From JADJGC01 sp964576925 (GTDB lineage: Bacteria; Zixibacteria; MSB-5A5; CAIYYT01), in contig CAZNWJ010000010.1 in NCBI GenBank assembly GCA_964576925.1, forward strand, positions 62,001 to 126,000: a DNA stretch of 64,000 nucleotides, written 5' to 3'. The first letter of the stretch is position 1; the number at the start of each line of letters is the position of its first letter. This document shows, piece after piece, positions 48,536-57,670 of the stretch. A model generated the notes under the pieces. It worked only from the letters and a program-made list of their open reading frames with translations. It ran no database searches and was not told where the DNA came from. The translations under genes were made by a program, and so were the position numbers.

Positions 48536-50827
48536 TTGGGACGGAACGGATCGGCACGGCAGGCAGCTCTCCGCATTGCCGTAGTCTACCTGATCGTCGG
48601 CGGACTCTGGATTCTCCTCTCTGACCGTGCGCTCACCGGCATGCTCGGCGGCGACGAACAGATCCTGCAGCTTACCTGGCTGCAAACGGTTAAGGGTTGG
48701 TTCTATATCTGTGTCACGGCTGTAATGGTCGGGTTGCTCGTCTACAATCACATGCGCGACCTCGAGAAGTCGAAGGCGAAGGTGGTTCGAAGCGAGGAGC
48801 ACTATCGCAGCCTCTTCACCAATTCGCCGATCGCTATCTGGGATCTGGATCTCTCCCAAATCCGTGAACAACTCACTGTTAACTGCAACCACGAGTGTGT
48901 CGAAACCTGCACCATCACGGCCAAGCTGCCGGTAATTCAGGAGAGATACTCAGCGTTGATCAAATTGAACGACGTCAATCGCGCTGGCCTGGCCCTGGTG
49001 GGGGCCGAAGATGTCGGCGAACTGCAGGCCTTCTTGCCCCAGGCCCTGACGTTCGGGGCGCTTAAGGCCATTGCGCGCATGGTCTGCAGCCGTGTCAACC
49101 GGGAGGCTGACAATCTTTGGGAGCTGCCGGTGCGAACGATGAGTGGAAAGCAAATGATCACGCTTACCTCGATGGTGTTTCCCCCGGGATCTCGGGCGAA
49201 TTGGCGCTCAGTGCATCTTTCGCTGATCGACATCACCGAACGTAAACAGATCCTGAGCGAACTTCAAACCCACCAGAAACTGCTCCTCGAAGCCGAGCGC
49301 ATTGCCCAGGCCGGCAGTTGGGAATGGCGGGTTGGCCAGAAGACGATGCGTTGGGATTTGAATATCTTCCGGCTCTTTGGACTCACTCCCACTGAAGCTG
49401 TCCACGTGGACGAGTTTTGGAAACGAGTCCTTCCTGAAGACTGCGCTGAATTGCGCGCGAAGATCATGAAAGCCGCAATCAGCCCCGGTCGCTTCACAAA
49501 CCAATTCCGCGTCCAGCGCGAACCCAACGATGTCCGTCATCTCTGGCTCAGCGGCGAATCGTTTACCGATGAAAACTTCCATCGTCTTCGTCTCGTCGGG
49601 TGGGTTCAGGATGTTACCGCGCGGATCGCCGAAGAGGATGAGCGTCGCAAACTGGAAGCCCAGTTACGCCATGCGCAGAAAATGGAGTCCCTTGGCGCCC
49701 TCGCCGGCGGCATCGCCCACGACTTCAATAACATCCTGACTCCGCTCTATGGCTATACCGAACTGTCAATGCAAGCTCTCCCGGATGGTCATCCGGTCAA
49801 AGAGGACCTCCGGCACGTCATCAAGGCCGCCGGCCGCGGCAGAGAACTCGTCCAGCAGATTCTCGCTTTCAGCCGCCAAATCGAGCAGGAACGCAAACCC
49901 ATCTTTGTGCACCATATCGTCAAAGAAGTACTAAGGCTCTTGCAGGCAACGATCGCACCCAACATCAAACTCGTGCAACGCATCGACTCCCAGATCGGTG
50001 CCGTACTCGCCGATCCTGCGCAGATCCATCAGGTCGTTATGAATCTCTGTATCAATGCCACCTATGCCATGAAAGACGCGGGCGGGGTCTTGACTGTTGA
50101 TCTCGGTCTCGAAGGGCCTTCTCACGGCGAGTCGCATTTGGCGAGCGACCCGAGTGCCCGTCAACTGCGATTGAGCGTGAGCGACACCGGTTGCGGGATG
50201 GACGAGACCACCATGGCCCGTATCTTCGAGCCCTTTTTCACTACGAAGCCTGCCGGCGTTGGCACCGGCCTCGGGCTCTCCGTCTCCCGCCAGATCATAG
50301 CCAACCACGGCGGAACGATTCAGGTGAAGAGCAAACTCAACGAAGGCAGCACCTTTACCATCACCTTGCCGTTGGCTCCTTCATTACCGGTCGTGGAGCA
50401 CACCGAGTCACCGTTCCTGGCTTCGGCTAACCAGCGCCTGCTCTTCGTTGATGATGATCCCGAAATCGTCGGCATGGCGGAACAGATGTTGCGCCGGCTC
50501 GGCTATCGTGTTGAATCCCGGACCAAGGCTGAGGTCGCAATTCAACTCCTCAGCCGCGACCCTGACTTCGACCTGATCATCACCGACCAGAGCATGCCGG
50601 GTATGACTGGTCTGCAGTTGGCCCGCGATGTTCTGCATCTCGAACTCAATATTCCCGTTATCCTGATGACCGGAGAGGGCATTCGTCTCTCCGACGCCAT
50701 CGCCCGTAAGAACGGCATCACCGAGTACCTGCCCAAACCATTCAGCGCGTTCGAACTTTCGCGCGTTACGCACCGGGTTCTGAGCGAACACCGCAGAGCC
50801 CCGCACACTCTTCCGGCAGATTCCTGA
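48536..50827 (+). CDS. Membrane PAS hybrid histidine kinase with receiver domain
   Basis: About 763 residues. Two N-terminal helices (about 12-30 and 58-76) hold a short loop. Two PAS-like domains follow (about 90-240 with a Cys pair CNHECVETC, and 255-370). The HisKA H-box is AGGIAHDFNNILTP (about 397), then the HATPase with N-box NLCINATYAM and G-boxes DTGCGMD and GTGLGLSV. A C-terminal receiver (about 632-750) has VDDDPE, the phospho-Asp in ITDQSMPGM and Lys in YLPKPFS. This is a CheY-like hybrid kinase. TTG start without a clear SD. Partner regulator not in the window; the Cys pair near 125 might sense redox (inference). Confidence 0.88.
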   Translation: MGRNGSARQAALRIAVVYLIVGGLWILLSDRALTGMLGGDEQILQLTWLQTVKGWFYICVTAVMVGLLVYNHMRDLEKSKAKVVRSEEHYRSLFTNSPIAIWDLDLSQIREQLTVNCNHECVETCTITAKLPVIQERYSALIKLNDVNRAGLALVGAEDVGELQAFLPQALTFGALKAIARMVCSRVNREADNLWELPVRTMSGKQMITLTSMVFPPGSRANWRSVHLSLIDITERKQILSELQTHQKLLLEAERIAQAGSWEWRVGQKTMRWDLNIFRLFGLTPTEAVHVDEFWKRVLPEDCAELRAKIMKAAISPGRFTNQFRVQREPNDVRHLWLSGESFTDENFHRLRLVGWVQDVTARIAEEDERRKLEAQLRHAQKMESLGALAGGIAHDFNNILTPLYGYTELSMQALPDGHPVKEDLRHVIKAAGRGRELVQQILAFSRQIEQERKPIFVHHIVKEVLRLLQATIAPNIKLVQRIDSQIGAVLADPAQIHQVVMNLCINATYAMKDAGGVLTVDLGLEGPSHGESHLASDPSARQLRLSVSDTGCGMDETTMARIFEPFFTTKPAGVGTGLGLSVSRQIIANHGGTIQVKSKLNEGSTFTITLPLAPSLPVVEHTESPFLASANQRLLFVDDDPEIVGMAEQMLRRLGYRVESRTKAEVAIQLLSRDPDFDLIITDQSMPGMTGLQLARDVLHLELNIPVILMTGEGIRLSDAIARKNGITEYLPKPFSAFELSRVTHRVLSEHRRAPHTLPADS

Positions 50828-50941
50828 ACACACCCGACCTTGGGCTAACAGATCAATCGTCGCCTAAGAAGTTCGCCCGCGCCGGGCTAACTTGTGCCAC
50901 GTGTATTCCGTATTCCTAAGCAGCCGTTTGAAAGGATGCTA

Positions 50942-51895
50942 ATGCGTAATACACTCTATCCCGAAATCGAACCGTACAAGATAGATACCTTGGCAGTCAG
51001 CGACCTGCATACGGTCACCTATGAAGAAGTAGGCAAGCCTGACGGCACGCCGGCGCTCTTCCTGCACGGCGGTCCCGGGGTCGGAATCCTTCCCGGTTAT
51101 CGCCGGTTTTTCGATCCGGGTCGCTATCGCGCCATCCTGCTCGATCAGCGCGGCGCCGGACGAAGTCGCCCTCACGCCGAACTGCGCGAAAACGATACCT
51201 GGCAACTCGTCGACGACCTCGAGAAACTCCGGCGACATTGCGGCGTCGAGCGTTGGATCGTTTTCGGCGGAAGCTGGGGAAGTACCCTGGCTCTTGCCTA
51301 TGCCGAAACCTATCCCGACAGCGTCGCCGGTCTGATCTTGCGCGGCGTTTTTCTGGGGCGTCGCTCTGAAATCGACTGGCTGCACCGATTCGGCGCCTCC
51401 GAAGTCTGGCCCGATGCCTGGCACGAATTCCAGTCAATCATCCCCGAAAGCGAGCGCCACGATATGGTCGCCGCCTACTACCGTCGCCTCACTTCCAACG
51501 ATCTTTCGCTGCGCAAACAAGCCGCCGTCCGCTGGGCAAGTTGGGAGGCCTCGACGATGTGCCTGATACCCGACCCCGAGGCCATCGCCGAGATGGCCGA
51601 CGGCGATTCGGCCCTTGCCATCGGTCGCATCGAGTGCCACTTCACTCATCACGGCTTCTTCATGAACCCCGACAACTTCCTCCTCGAAAATGCTGCGAAG
51701 ATACTTCACATTCCTTGCCGCATTGTTCAGGGACGCTACGATCTGATTTGCCCGATGCGCTCCGCCTGGGAGCTTCACCGGGCACTGCCGCAATCGGAAC
51801 TGCGCATCGTCCCCGATGGCGCCCACTCTCCCATGGACGCCGGCATGGTGCACGAACTGGTTCAGGCCACTATCGACTTTGTGTCACTCCGGTAA
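50942..51895 (+). CDS. pip: Proline iminopeptidase-like alpha/beta hydrolase
   Basis: 317 residues of the S33 proline iminopeptidase family. Visible are the oxyanion motif HGGPGVG (about 42), the nucleophile elbow GGSWGSTLALA (Ser about 117), the region RCDLICP-type GRYDLICP holding the acidic residue, and DGAHSPMD with the catalytic His near the end. It removes N-terminal proline from peptides in relatives. The start ATG at 50942 follows AAAGGA at 5-6 bases; a longer frame from 50894 has no SD. Likely cytoplasmic. Confidence 0.88.
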   Translation: MRNTLYPEIEPYKIDTLAVSDLHTVTYEEVGKPDGTPALFLHGGPGVGILPGYRRFFDPGRYRAILLDQRGAGRSRPHAELRENDTWQLVDDLEKLRRHCGVERWIVFGGSWGSTLALAYAETYPDSVAGLILRGVFLGRRSEIDWLHRFGASEVWPDAWHEFQSIIPESERHDMVAAYYRRLTSNDLSLRKQAAVRWASWEASTMCLIPDPEAIAEMADGDSALAIGRIECHFTHHGFFMNPDNFLLENAAKILHIPCRIVQGRYDLICPMRSAWELHRALPQSELRIVPDGAHSPMDAGMVHELVQATIDFVSLR

Positions 51896-51963
51896 TTTTT
51901 TATCGTTGCTCGAGGCGCGACAAAGTATAATTCGCCCGTCTTCGACCTATCGGGAGGGTAGAC

Positions 51964-52320
51964 TTGATACGATTTATTCTCATCCGTTTGATCGTTAACG
52001 CCGTTGCGCTCTGGGCCGCGGCATCCTGGATCGACGGAATTCACCTCAACGGCACCGTAGGCCAAATCATCCTCGTGGCTCTGATCTTCGGCCTCGTTAA
52101 CGCCATCATCAAGCCAATCATCAAGCTCTTGGCTTTTCCATTTATCATCCTGACTCTCGGCCTGCTAACCTTGGTGATAAATGCGCTGATGCTCATGTTG
52201 ACCGCCGCCCTGACCTCGATCCTGACCGTCGACGGTTTCTTGCCGGCTCTGCTCGGAAGTATCGTGATCAGCTTGGTGAGTCTCGTCCTCAGTCACTTTC
52301 TCGACAAGAAAGCCGACTGA
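51964..52320 (+). CDS. Small four-helix membrane protein (phage-holin-family / YvlD-like)
   Basis: 118 residues with four hydrophobic helices (about 5-22, 30-52, 56-78, 90-112), matching the phage holin family 4/YvlD-like proteins. These are common chromosomal membrane proteins, not evidence of a prophage. TTG start after GGGAGGGTAGAC, good spacing. Function unknown. Confidence 0.75.
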   Translation: MIRFILIRLIVNAVALWAAASWIDGIHLNGTVGQIILVALIFGLVNAIIKPIIKLLAFPFIILTLGLLTLVINALMLMLTAALTSILTVDGFLPALLGSIVISLVSLVLSHFLDKKAD

Positions 52321-52338
52321 AGACGGTGTCGCGATAGC

Positions 52339-53172
52339 TTAGCCGCTTTGTGGTTGGGTGTAGTCGAGTTCCGACCCAAAGAGACTGTGGGGGATAAGAT
52401 AAACCAGCAGGTGAACCGCTGCCGCCGTGATATACCATCCGCGGCCGCGCCCTTCTTTGCGACCCCGCCAAAGGGCAATCAACCAGAAGATCATCGCCAC
52501 GGCCGTCTTGTTATCGGTCATGTCGTGGCCAAACGGCCAGCCGGTCCAGAACGCCCCAAAAGCGTACTTCTGCACAATCGGCCCCAGAATCAACCCTCCG
52601 ATCAACAGCAACACTGAGGTCCAGACAGCCTTGCGGTGAAGGCCGTTCTCGCGGAATACCGCGCCGACACCCGTGCGCGTTCCCAACATCATGGCGGTGA
52701 ACATCGCCACGATATGCGGAATCAATACTCCCGCCGGCACTGGGTCCTTAAAGCGAATCACCACCGGCTCCGGCGTCAGCTCAAACCAATCGTTCCCGTC
52801 CGTCAAAAGAATCCGATAGGCGACCTTTCCCGCCGCGGGTTGCGCCGGGATCCGGGCCAGCACCACATCGCCGTCGCGCGCCAGCGGTCGGCTATGCCAC
52901 GGGTCATCGCTGTTAATTCGTCGCCACCTGAACTCTCCGCCAATCGGCGGCGCAACTTCAATCTTCACCAGTGCATCGGCGCTTGTTTCATGCGAAGTCG
53001 GCAGCCGGAAACTGACGGGATAACCGTTTAACGCCGTCTCGCCGCGCACCGGCCAGGTCGGACCGGTCAATCGCTGATAGACGACCGAACTCAATGTGAT
53101 GAGAACGGACAACACCCAGAGCAGCAGCGTTCGCTTCCAGGACGATTCCAGCGGTGAGTTCGTCTGCGACAT
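52339..53172 (-). CDS. Membrane protein of unknown function
   Basis: 277 residues. One N-terminal helix (about 14-34), an extracytoplasmic domain of about 110 residues (LTDGNDWFELTPEPVVIRF) and four or five C-terminal helices (about 150-270, ending PHSLFGSELDYTQPQSG). The C-terminal part looks like a small integral module (AVAMIFWLIALWRGR). No family recognised. It is convergent with the gene at 51964 and divergent from the lipoprotein gene at 53260, with only 87 bp between starts. Confidence 0.7.
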   Translation of the reverse strand: MSQTNSPLESSWKRTLLLWVLSVLITLSSVVYQRLTGPTWPVRGETALNGYPVSFRLPTSHETSADALVKIEVAPPIGGEFRWRRINSDDPWHSRPLARDGDVVLARIPAQPAAGKVAYRILLTDGNDWFELTPEPVVIRFKDPVPAGVLIPHIVAMFTAMMLGTRTGVGAVFRENGLHRKAVWTSVLLLIGGLILGPIVQKYAFGAFWTGWPFGHDMTDNKTAVAMIFWLIALWRGRKEGRGRGWYITAAAVHLLVYLIPHSLFGSELDYTQPQSG

Positions 53173-53259
53173 GGCTGCGAATATCGGACTTTTCCCCCCT
53201 GCAAATCAAGTTAAGAAATCCTTGCTTTATCGCTCCCAACGCAATATCTGAACAGCGAC

Positions 53260-54387
53260 ATGCAGGCAAGTCCATCCACCTCCTCGCGACAACCGGGCTC
53301 AAAAGCCACGGCATCTGTCTTCGTCATCGTCTGCCTGTTTCTCCTGGCTTGCGGCAACACCGCTCCGGCAGGGACTCCCCTGACCGAGGCTTCCGGAATC
53401 TTCTTCGAGAACGACACCCTCTGGATCGTCAGCGATGATGTCCCCGGAACGATCTTCGTCTATCCACTCGCCTCGGTTCCCGCATCCGGCGTCATACCGA
53501 TCGATACCGCCAGCTTGCTGCGGCAGACGATTTCCTGCGCTGCCTTTATCGGCGATCTCGAAAGTATCGACCGCCAAAGCGATGGCCGCTTTCTCGTGCT
53601 CTCGGAGGACCTCCACGCTCTTTGCCGCATTGAATCCGATCATGCGGTCAACTCGTGCAAACTCGCTGTGCAATTCGACCAAACGGTTACTGAATTAGGT
53701 AATCGCGGTCTCGAAGGACTGGCTGTCAAGGCCTTGGCTGATGGTCGTCTGCTCTTCGCTGCGGCTTGGGAGGGCGGATACCCCGAGTATTGCGCAATTC
53801 CTCACCAACTGCGTTCGTCAATCGGTCATCTGGCGCTCGAACCGATCGTGATTATCGACACGCTGCCGCCCTCCGGCACAATAGATTATCTCCACAGCCC
53901 GGCCTATTATCTGACTCTGCAAACTCCCAGACCAGACACCGCCAGCGCTTCAGGGCAACGCTTCCGCATTTCCGACTTAGTCTGGAATCAAAATGCCGAG
54001 CTTTCCCAGGGTGACCGCTTCATCGCGCTCTTGAGTTCTGCCGACTCCCCCGACATCCAATCAGGGCAGAAACGCCGCTTCCAATACAAGTGGCTCGTCC
54101 AATACGATTTGACCGGCTTCCCCGTTTCGGCGCCTTGCGACATTACGCCTCTGCTTAAAGACTGCTGGGCGAGATTCGCTGCGAATGAGTTGAATTCTCT
54201 AAGCGCTCCACTGCAGTCACACGCCCGCGAGTTCGGCGCTCAAGCCGCTGCCGCCAATTGGGAAAATGTCAATTGGGAAGGCTTAGCGTGGTTTGAGCCG
54301 GGGAAGAGCTTGGTTCTCATCTACGACGGTTCTCCCGTCGATCCGCCCTTTGCCTTCGTCATTCACCTGCCCGAAGAATGGAGATAG
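53260..54387 (+). CDS. Lipoprotein resembling phytase-like / SdiA-regulated propeller proteins
   Basis: 375 residues. Lipoprotein signal (VFVIVCLFLLACGN, lipobox LLAC). The body has the pattern of the esterase-like-of-phytase or SdiA-regulated family: ASGIFFENDTLWIVSDD at the start, GDLESIDRQSDGRFLVL, NRGLEGLAVKA and NWEGLAWFEPGKSLVLIYD at the end, consistent with a beta-propeller. No catalytic residues can be assigned. It overlaps nothing; the glycosyltransferase-like gene follows by 6 bp, so they are probably co-transcribed. Confidence 0.72.
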   Translation: MQASPSTSSRQPGSKATASVFVIVCLFLLACGNTAPAGTPLTEASGIFFENDTLWIVSDDVPGTIFVYPLASVPASGVIPIDTASLLRQTISCAAFIGDLESIDRQSDGRFLVLSEDLHALCRIESDHAVNSCKLAVQFDQTVTELGNRGLEGLAVKALADGRLLFAAAWEGGYPEYCAIPHQLRSSIGHLALEPIVIIDTLPPSGTIDYLHSPAYYLTLQTPRPDTASASGQRFRISDLVWNQNAELSQGDRFIALLSSADSPDIQSGQKRRFQYKWLVQYDLTGFPVSAPCDITPLLKDCWARFAANELNSLSAPLQSHAREFGAQAAAANWENVNWEGLAWFEPGKSLVLIYDGSPVDPPFAFVIHLPEEWR

Positions 54388-54393
54388 GGAAAC

Positions 54394-55578
54394 ATGCTAG
54401 GCAGGAAAGCCGGCTGGGTGGTGTCTGCAATCCTCGTTTTGCTTTGGGGCTATGGCATCTACTCTCTGGCCACGAGCGACTCATATCAATGGGATTTCAA
54501 GACCTACTATCACGCCGCCGAAGCTCACGCCCGCGGCCTTGACTGGTGGGATCCGGCAGTCCTGAGCCAGGTAGCTCAGATCGAGATCAAGCTGGCCTAC
54601 GTTTATCCCCCGGCTTCGATTTGGCTATTCCAACCATTCACTTGGTTCAACTACGACGTTGCCTACCAGATCTGGCTGTTCCTCAAGCTGTTCCTTCTAG
54701 CGGTCCTGATCTTCCTTTGGTATCGCATTATCCTTACTGAGCACGATCTGCCTCTGTTTCTGCTCTTTGTAACATTGGCCTTTGGCTCCGCTGCCTACTG
54801 GGACCTTGTGGCAGGGAATATCGGCATTGTCGAACAAGCCGTCATCTGGCTCGCGATCTGGGCGCTGCTGAAAGACAGACTCTGGCTATTCGTCGTCGGC
54901 GTCTTGCTCGTTTCGCTCTTTAAGTTGACCTTCATTGCCTTCCTGCTTCTGCCGCTATTGCTCAGGCGGGGGCACAGCTATCGGCCAATTCTCGCCGGCG
55001 GAATCTTCTTCGTCGCCTATCTGGCAGCAAATCAGATTCTCTCTGCGCGCGAATCGAGCGTCTTCTGGTCGATCCTGCGCGGTATCGACGAACGCGGCGA
55101 AGCCTATAATCACTCGCTTCTGGCGTTCTGCCGCGATATTTGGGAAGCCATCGCCCGGCCACTGGGCGCTGAGTCTACAGCGCTCGTCGGGGGCTCGATT
55201 GTCTTTGCTGTGGCTGCATTCATCTTGGTCGTATTGAGCTGGCGTTGGTGGAAAAATAGAGAAACCTCCGAAATGTCGACCGATCCCATGGCCGCGATCG
55301 CGCTCTTCTGCGTGACGTATGCGCTGATTATGCCGCGGATGAAGACCTATTCCCTCATTCTCCTGATTCCGCCCACTTGGTACGTTATCCGCCGGTCGCT
55401 TCGCCCCTCCGTCTTTGTGCTGCTGTTTCTCGTCGTCTCTTTAACCAAGTGGACGCCGCTCCCCGTCCCCGACCTGGCGCGTTTGCTGTGGTGGTATTAT
55501 CCCTGGCTGACCGCGCTTCTCATCTGGGGTGTTTTGCTTACTCACAAGAGCGCTCGCACCTCAACCATCCCGAGCTGA
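54394..55578 (+). CDS. GT87-like membrane glycosyltransferase (DUF2029)
   Basis: 394 residues with about ten membrane helices. The N-terminal extracytoplasmic loop WDFKTYYHAAEAHARGLDWW is the GT-C type signature of GT87/DUF2029 proteins, in which the Asp supplies the catalytic base in relatives. Substrate: polyprenyl-linked sugar, by analogy. SD AGGGA is close before the ATG. Second gene of a pair with the lipoprotein at 53260. Specific sugar unknown. Confidence 0.75.
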   Translation: MLGRKAGWVVSAILVLLWGYGIYSLATSDSYQWDFKTYYHAAEAHARGLDWWDPAVLSQVAQIEIKLAYVYPPASIWLFQPFTWFNYDVAYQIWLFLKLFLLAVLIFLWYRIILTEHDLPLFLLFVTLAFGSAAYWDLVAGNIGIVEQAVIWLAIWALLKDRLWLFVVGVLLVSLFKLTFIAFLLLPLLLRRGHSYRPILAGGIFFVAYLAANQILSARESSVFWSILRGIDERGEAYNHSLLAFCRDIWEAIARPLGAESTALVGGSIVFAVAAFILVVLSWRWWKNRETSEMSTDPMAAIALFCVTYALIMPRMKTYSLILLIPPTWYVIRRSLRPSVFVLLFLVVSLTKWTPLPVPDLARLLWWYYPWLTALLIWGVLLTHKSARTSTIPS

Positions 55579-55779
55579 ACTCGGAATCGTCCAAATCGAG
55601 TTCTACCCGAAAATACAGGAACCCTGCTGAACGTTGCCAGAGGGTTCCATGCACCGATGTAGAATGACGAGACGAATTCCTTCGTCCCCTCCCTTAACAG
55701 AGTCGCACCCGCTGTTGTTCGTACAGTCTAGAATTTTCCGTTGAAGCTTTGTCGGCGCTGCGTGGGACCATAAACACAA

Positions 55780-55810
55780 AAGGAGTTCCTCCCTCACAAA
55801 GGAACTCCTT
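55780..55810 (-). terminator. Hairpin with T-rich flank on the minus strand
   Basis: AAGGAGTTCC (55780-55789), an 11-base loop and GGAACTCCTT (55801-55810) give a perfect 10-bp stem. On the minus strand it is followed by TTGTGTTTATGG, so it could act as a terminator in that direction; no gene ends immediately upstream of it on that strand. Confidence 0.45.
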
Positions 55811-56099
55811 CATCCCCTCCTCTTCAGTACCCTTCACCGCCAAAGTGTTTCTTAAGAGTAACTGACTTCGGCACTTTTTTAAACACATCTTGTGCCAAAG
55901 TCGCCTCAGAGTTTGAGTTCACGCAATCTGCTGTTCGTCAATAACTTACCGGAAGGCGATACGTGTGACTCTAACAAAGCACGAGATATAATCGCAGTTC
56001 ATGCGCTGGTTTCTTGTAACCCATACTCTTATCACTCGGCCAACCTTTTGATCGATAAACGCTTAACTGATCGCAAATGCTGCGGGGCACAAAACACGA

Positions 56100-56121
56100 A
56101 AGGGCGCTGCGATGCGCCCTT
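56100..56121 (-). terminator. Terminator of the lipoamide dehydrogenase gene
   Basis: AAGGGCGC (56100-56107), loop TGCGAT, GCGCCCTT (56114-56121): perfect 8-bp stem, 26 bp after the stop of the minus-strand gene, followed on that strand by TCGTGTTTTGTGCC. Confidence 0.65.
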
Positions 56122-56147
56122 CGCTGGCCAATCTGGATAAACTTACT

Positions 56148-57554
56148 CTACTTCGTCGCCTTCTTCGGAGTGTGAACCGACATCCCGTGGACATCATGCA
56201 CTGCTTCCATCAAAGCTTCTGCCAACACCGGGTGAGCATGGAAAACGTCACCCAATTGATGCGCTGTCATATCGTTCTGAATCGCCACCGCCGCTTCATG
56301 AATCAGGTCTGTCGCATGCGCCCCGACAATGTGAACTCCCAGGATCTTGTCGGTCTTGTCGTCCGCGATCACTTTAACATGGCCCGCCAGTTCGCGCTCG
56401 GCTTTCGACTTGCCCAGGACGCGGAACATGAACTGCCCGGTCCGCACCTTGTGCCCTTTTTCTTCGGCCTTCTGCTGCGACAATCCAACTGAGCCGACTT
56501 CTGGATCAGTGAAGATCGTGATCGGTACCGCCTTGTAATTGACCTTCGTCGGTTTGCCAAGTGCGTTCGCCGCCGCCACCAAACCCTCGTGCGAAGCGGT
56601 ATACGCAAGCAAGTAAACACCGGCGCAGTCGCCTATCGCATAGATCCCCTTCACCGAAGTCTCCATCTTGTCGTTGACCTTGATCGAGCCGTTCTTGTTC
56701 AGTTCCACGCCGATCTTCTCAAGGTTGATGTCTTCAGTGTTAAACGACCGGCCAACTGATACCAGCACTTTCTCCGATGTAATCGACTTACCCGATTGCA
56801 GCTTGCAGACCGTGCCGCCGGCGCCGCTTTCGACCGAAAGCACTTTCTCGCCCGTGAATATCTCTGCTCCATGCTTCTTCAGTTCGCGCTCGATCGCTTT
56901 GGAGGTATCGATATCCTCAAATGGCAGCAGATTCGGCAGCATCTCGACGACACTCACCTTGGTGCCGAGTACAGCGTAGAGGCACGCGAATTCGCAGCCA
57001 ATCACGCCCCCGCCGATAATCGTCAGCGACTGCGGTATCGCCTTCGGGTGAATCAGTTCATCCGAAGAGATGACCGAATCGCCGTTGAAGGGAAATGCCG
57101 GGATATTCAACGGCCGTGAGCCGGTCGCAATAATGATCTTGTCGGCCTCGACCGCTTGCTGCGATCCATCCGCCATCTCGACAATCAGCCGGTCCTTGCG
57201 CTCGAAATGCCCGAAGCCGTTGTAGTGCGTCACGCCGTAAGATTTGAACAGAAACCCGATACCGCTCACCAGTTCGTTGACCACTGTGTTCTTGCGCTCC
57301 ACCATTTTGGCGACATTGATCTGCGGCGTCCCAGAAAGCTCAATGCCGAACTCCGAGGCTTCCTTGATTTTCTTGAATAAGTGCGCGGTCGCAATGAATG
57401 TCTTGGTCGGTATACAGCCCCAGTTCAGACAGATGCCGCCCAGCTTGTCTTCTTCAATGCAAGCGACTCTGGCCCCTAACTGCGCCGCGCGAATCGCCGC
57501 CACATACCCGCCGGGACCGCCACCCAGAACTATCAGATCATATTTTTCAGCCAT
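56148..57554 (-). CDS. lpdA: Dihydrolipoyl dehydrogenase (E3)
   Basis: 468 residues, FAD flavoprotein that reoxidises dihydrolipoamide in pyruvate/oxoacid dehydrogenase or glycine cleavage complexes. The FAD Rossmann motif GGGPGGYVAAIRAAQLG is at about 10, the redox-active disulfide in CLNWGCIPTK at about 41-46, the NAD motif IGGGVIGCE at about 180, the second FAD motif YAIGDCAG and the C-terminal catalytic HAHPVLAEAL. ATG 57554 is favoured by AGGA spacing; a GTG one codon upstream is possible. E1/E2 genes are not in the window. Confidence 0.94.
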   Translation of the reverse strand: MAEKYDLIVLGGGPGGYVAAIRAAQLGARVACIEEDKLGGICLNWGCIPTKTFIATAHLFKKIKEASEFGIELSGTPQINVAKMVERKNTVVNELVSGIGFLFKSYGVTHYNGFGHFERKDRLIVEMADGSQQAVEADKIIIATGSRPLNIPAFPFNGDSVISSDELIHPKAIPQSLTIIGGGVIGCEFACLYAVLGTKVSVVEMLPNLLPFEDIDTSKAIERELKKHGAEIFTGEKVLSVESGAGGTVCKLQSGKSITSEKVLVSVGRSFNTEDINLEKIGVELNKNGSIKVNDKMETSVKGIYAIGDCAGVYLLAYTASHEGLVAAANALGKPTKVNYKAVPITIFTDPEVGSVGLSQQKAEEKGHKVRTGQFMFRVLGKSKAERELAGHVKVIADDKTDKILGVHIVGAHATDLIHEAAVAIQNDMTAHQLGDVFHAHPVLAEALMEAVHDVHGMSVHTPKKATK

Positions 57555-57670
57555 CACCTATCCTTTAGAATCGTTCCTATCACAGGCATATACGTCGCCA
57601 AATGGCCACTTAGGTAATATCGCCCGCAGGAAAAGTAAAGCGAATTTGCGGAGCAACCGTTCGCGGCTAA

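Larger units (their letters stand above)
55579..56147. other. Hairpin-rich intergenic region
   Basis: 569 bp without a credible gene. It contains several inverted repeats: GGAACCCT/AGGGTTCC (55618-55648), GACGAA/TTCGTC (55671-55686), AAGGAGTTCC/GGAACTCCTT (55780-55810), ACTTcGGCAC/GTGCCaAAGT (about 55864-55904) and the terminator at 56100. No promoter is clear. Could be a set of terminators or hold a small structured RNA. Confidence 0.5.

Noticed and set aside
51964..52320. Possible prophage marker (holin-like).
   Set aside because: This four-helix family is common on chromosomes; no other phage genes are nearby.
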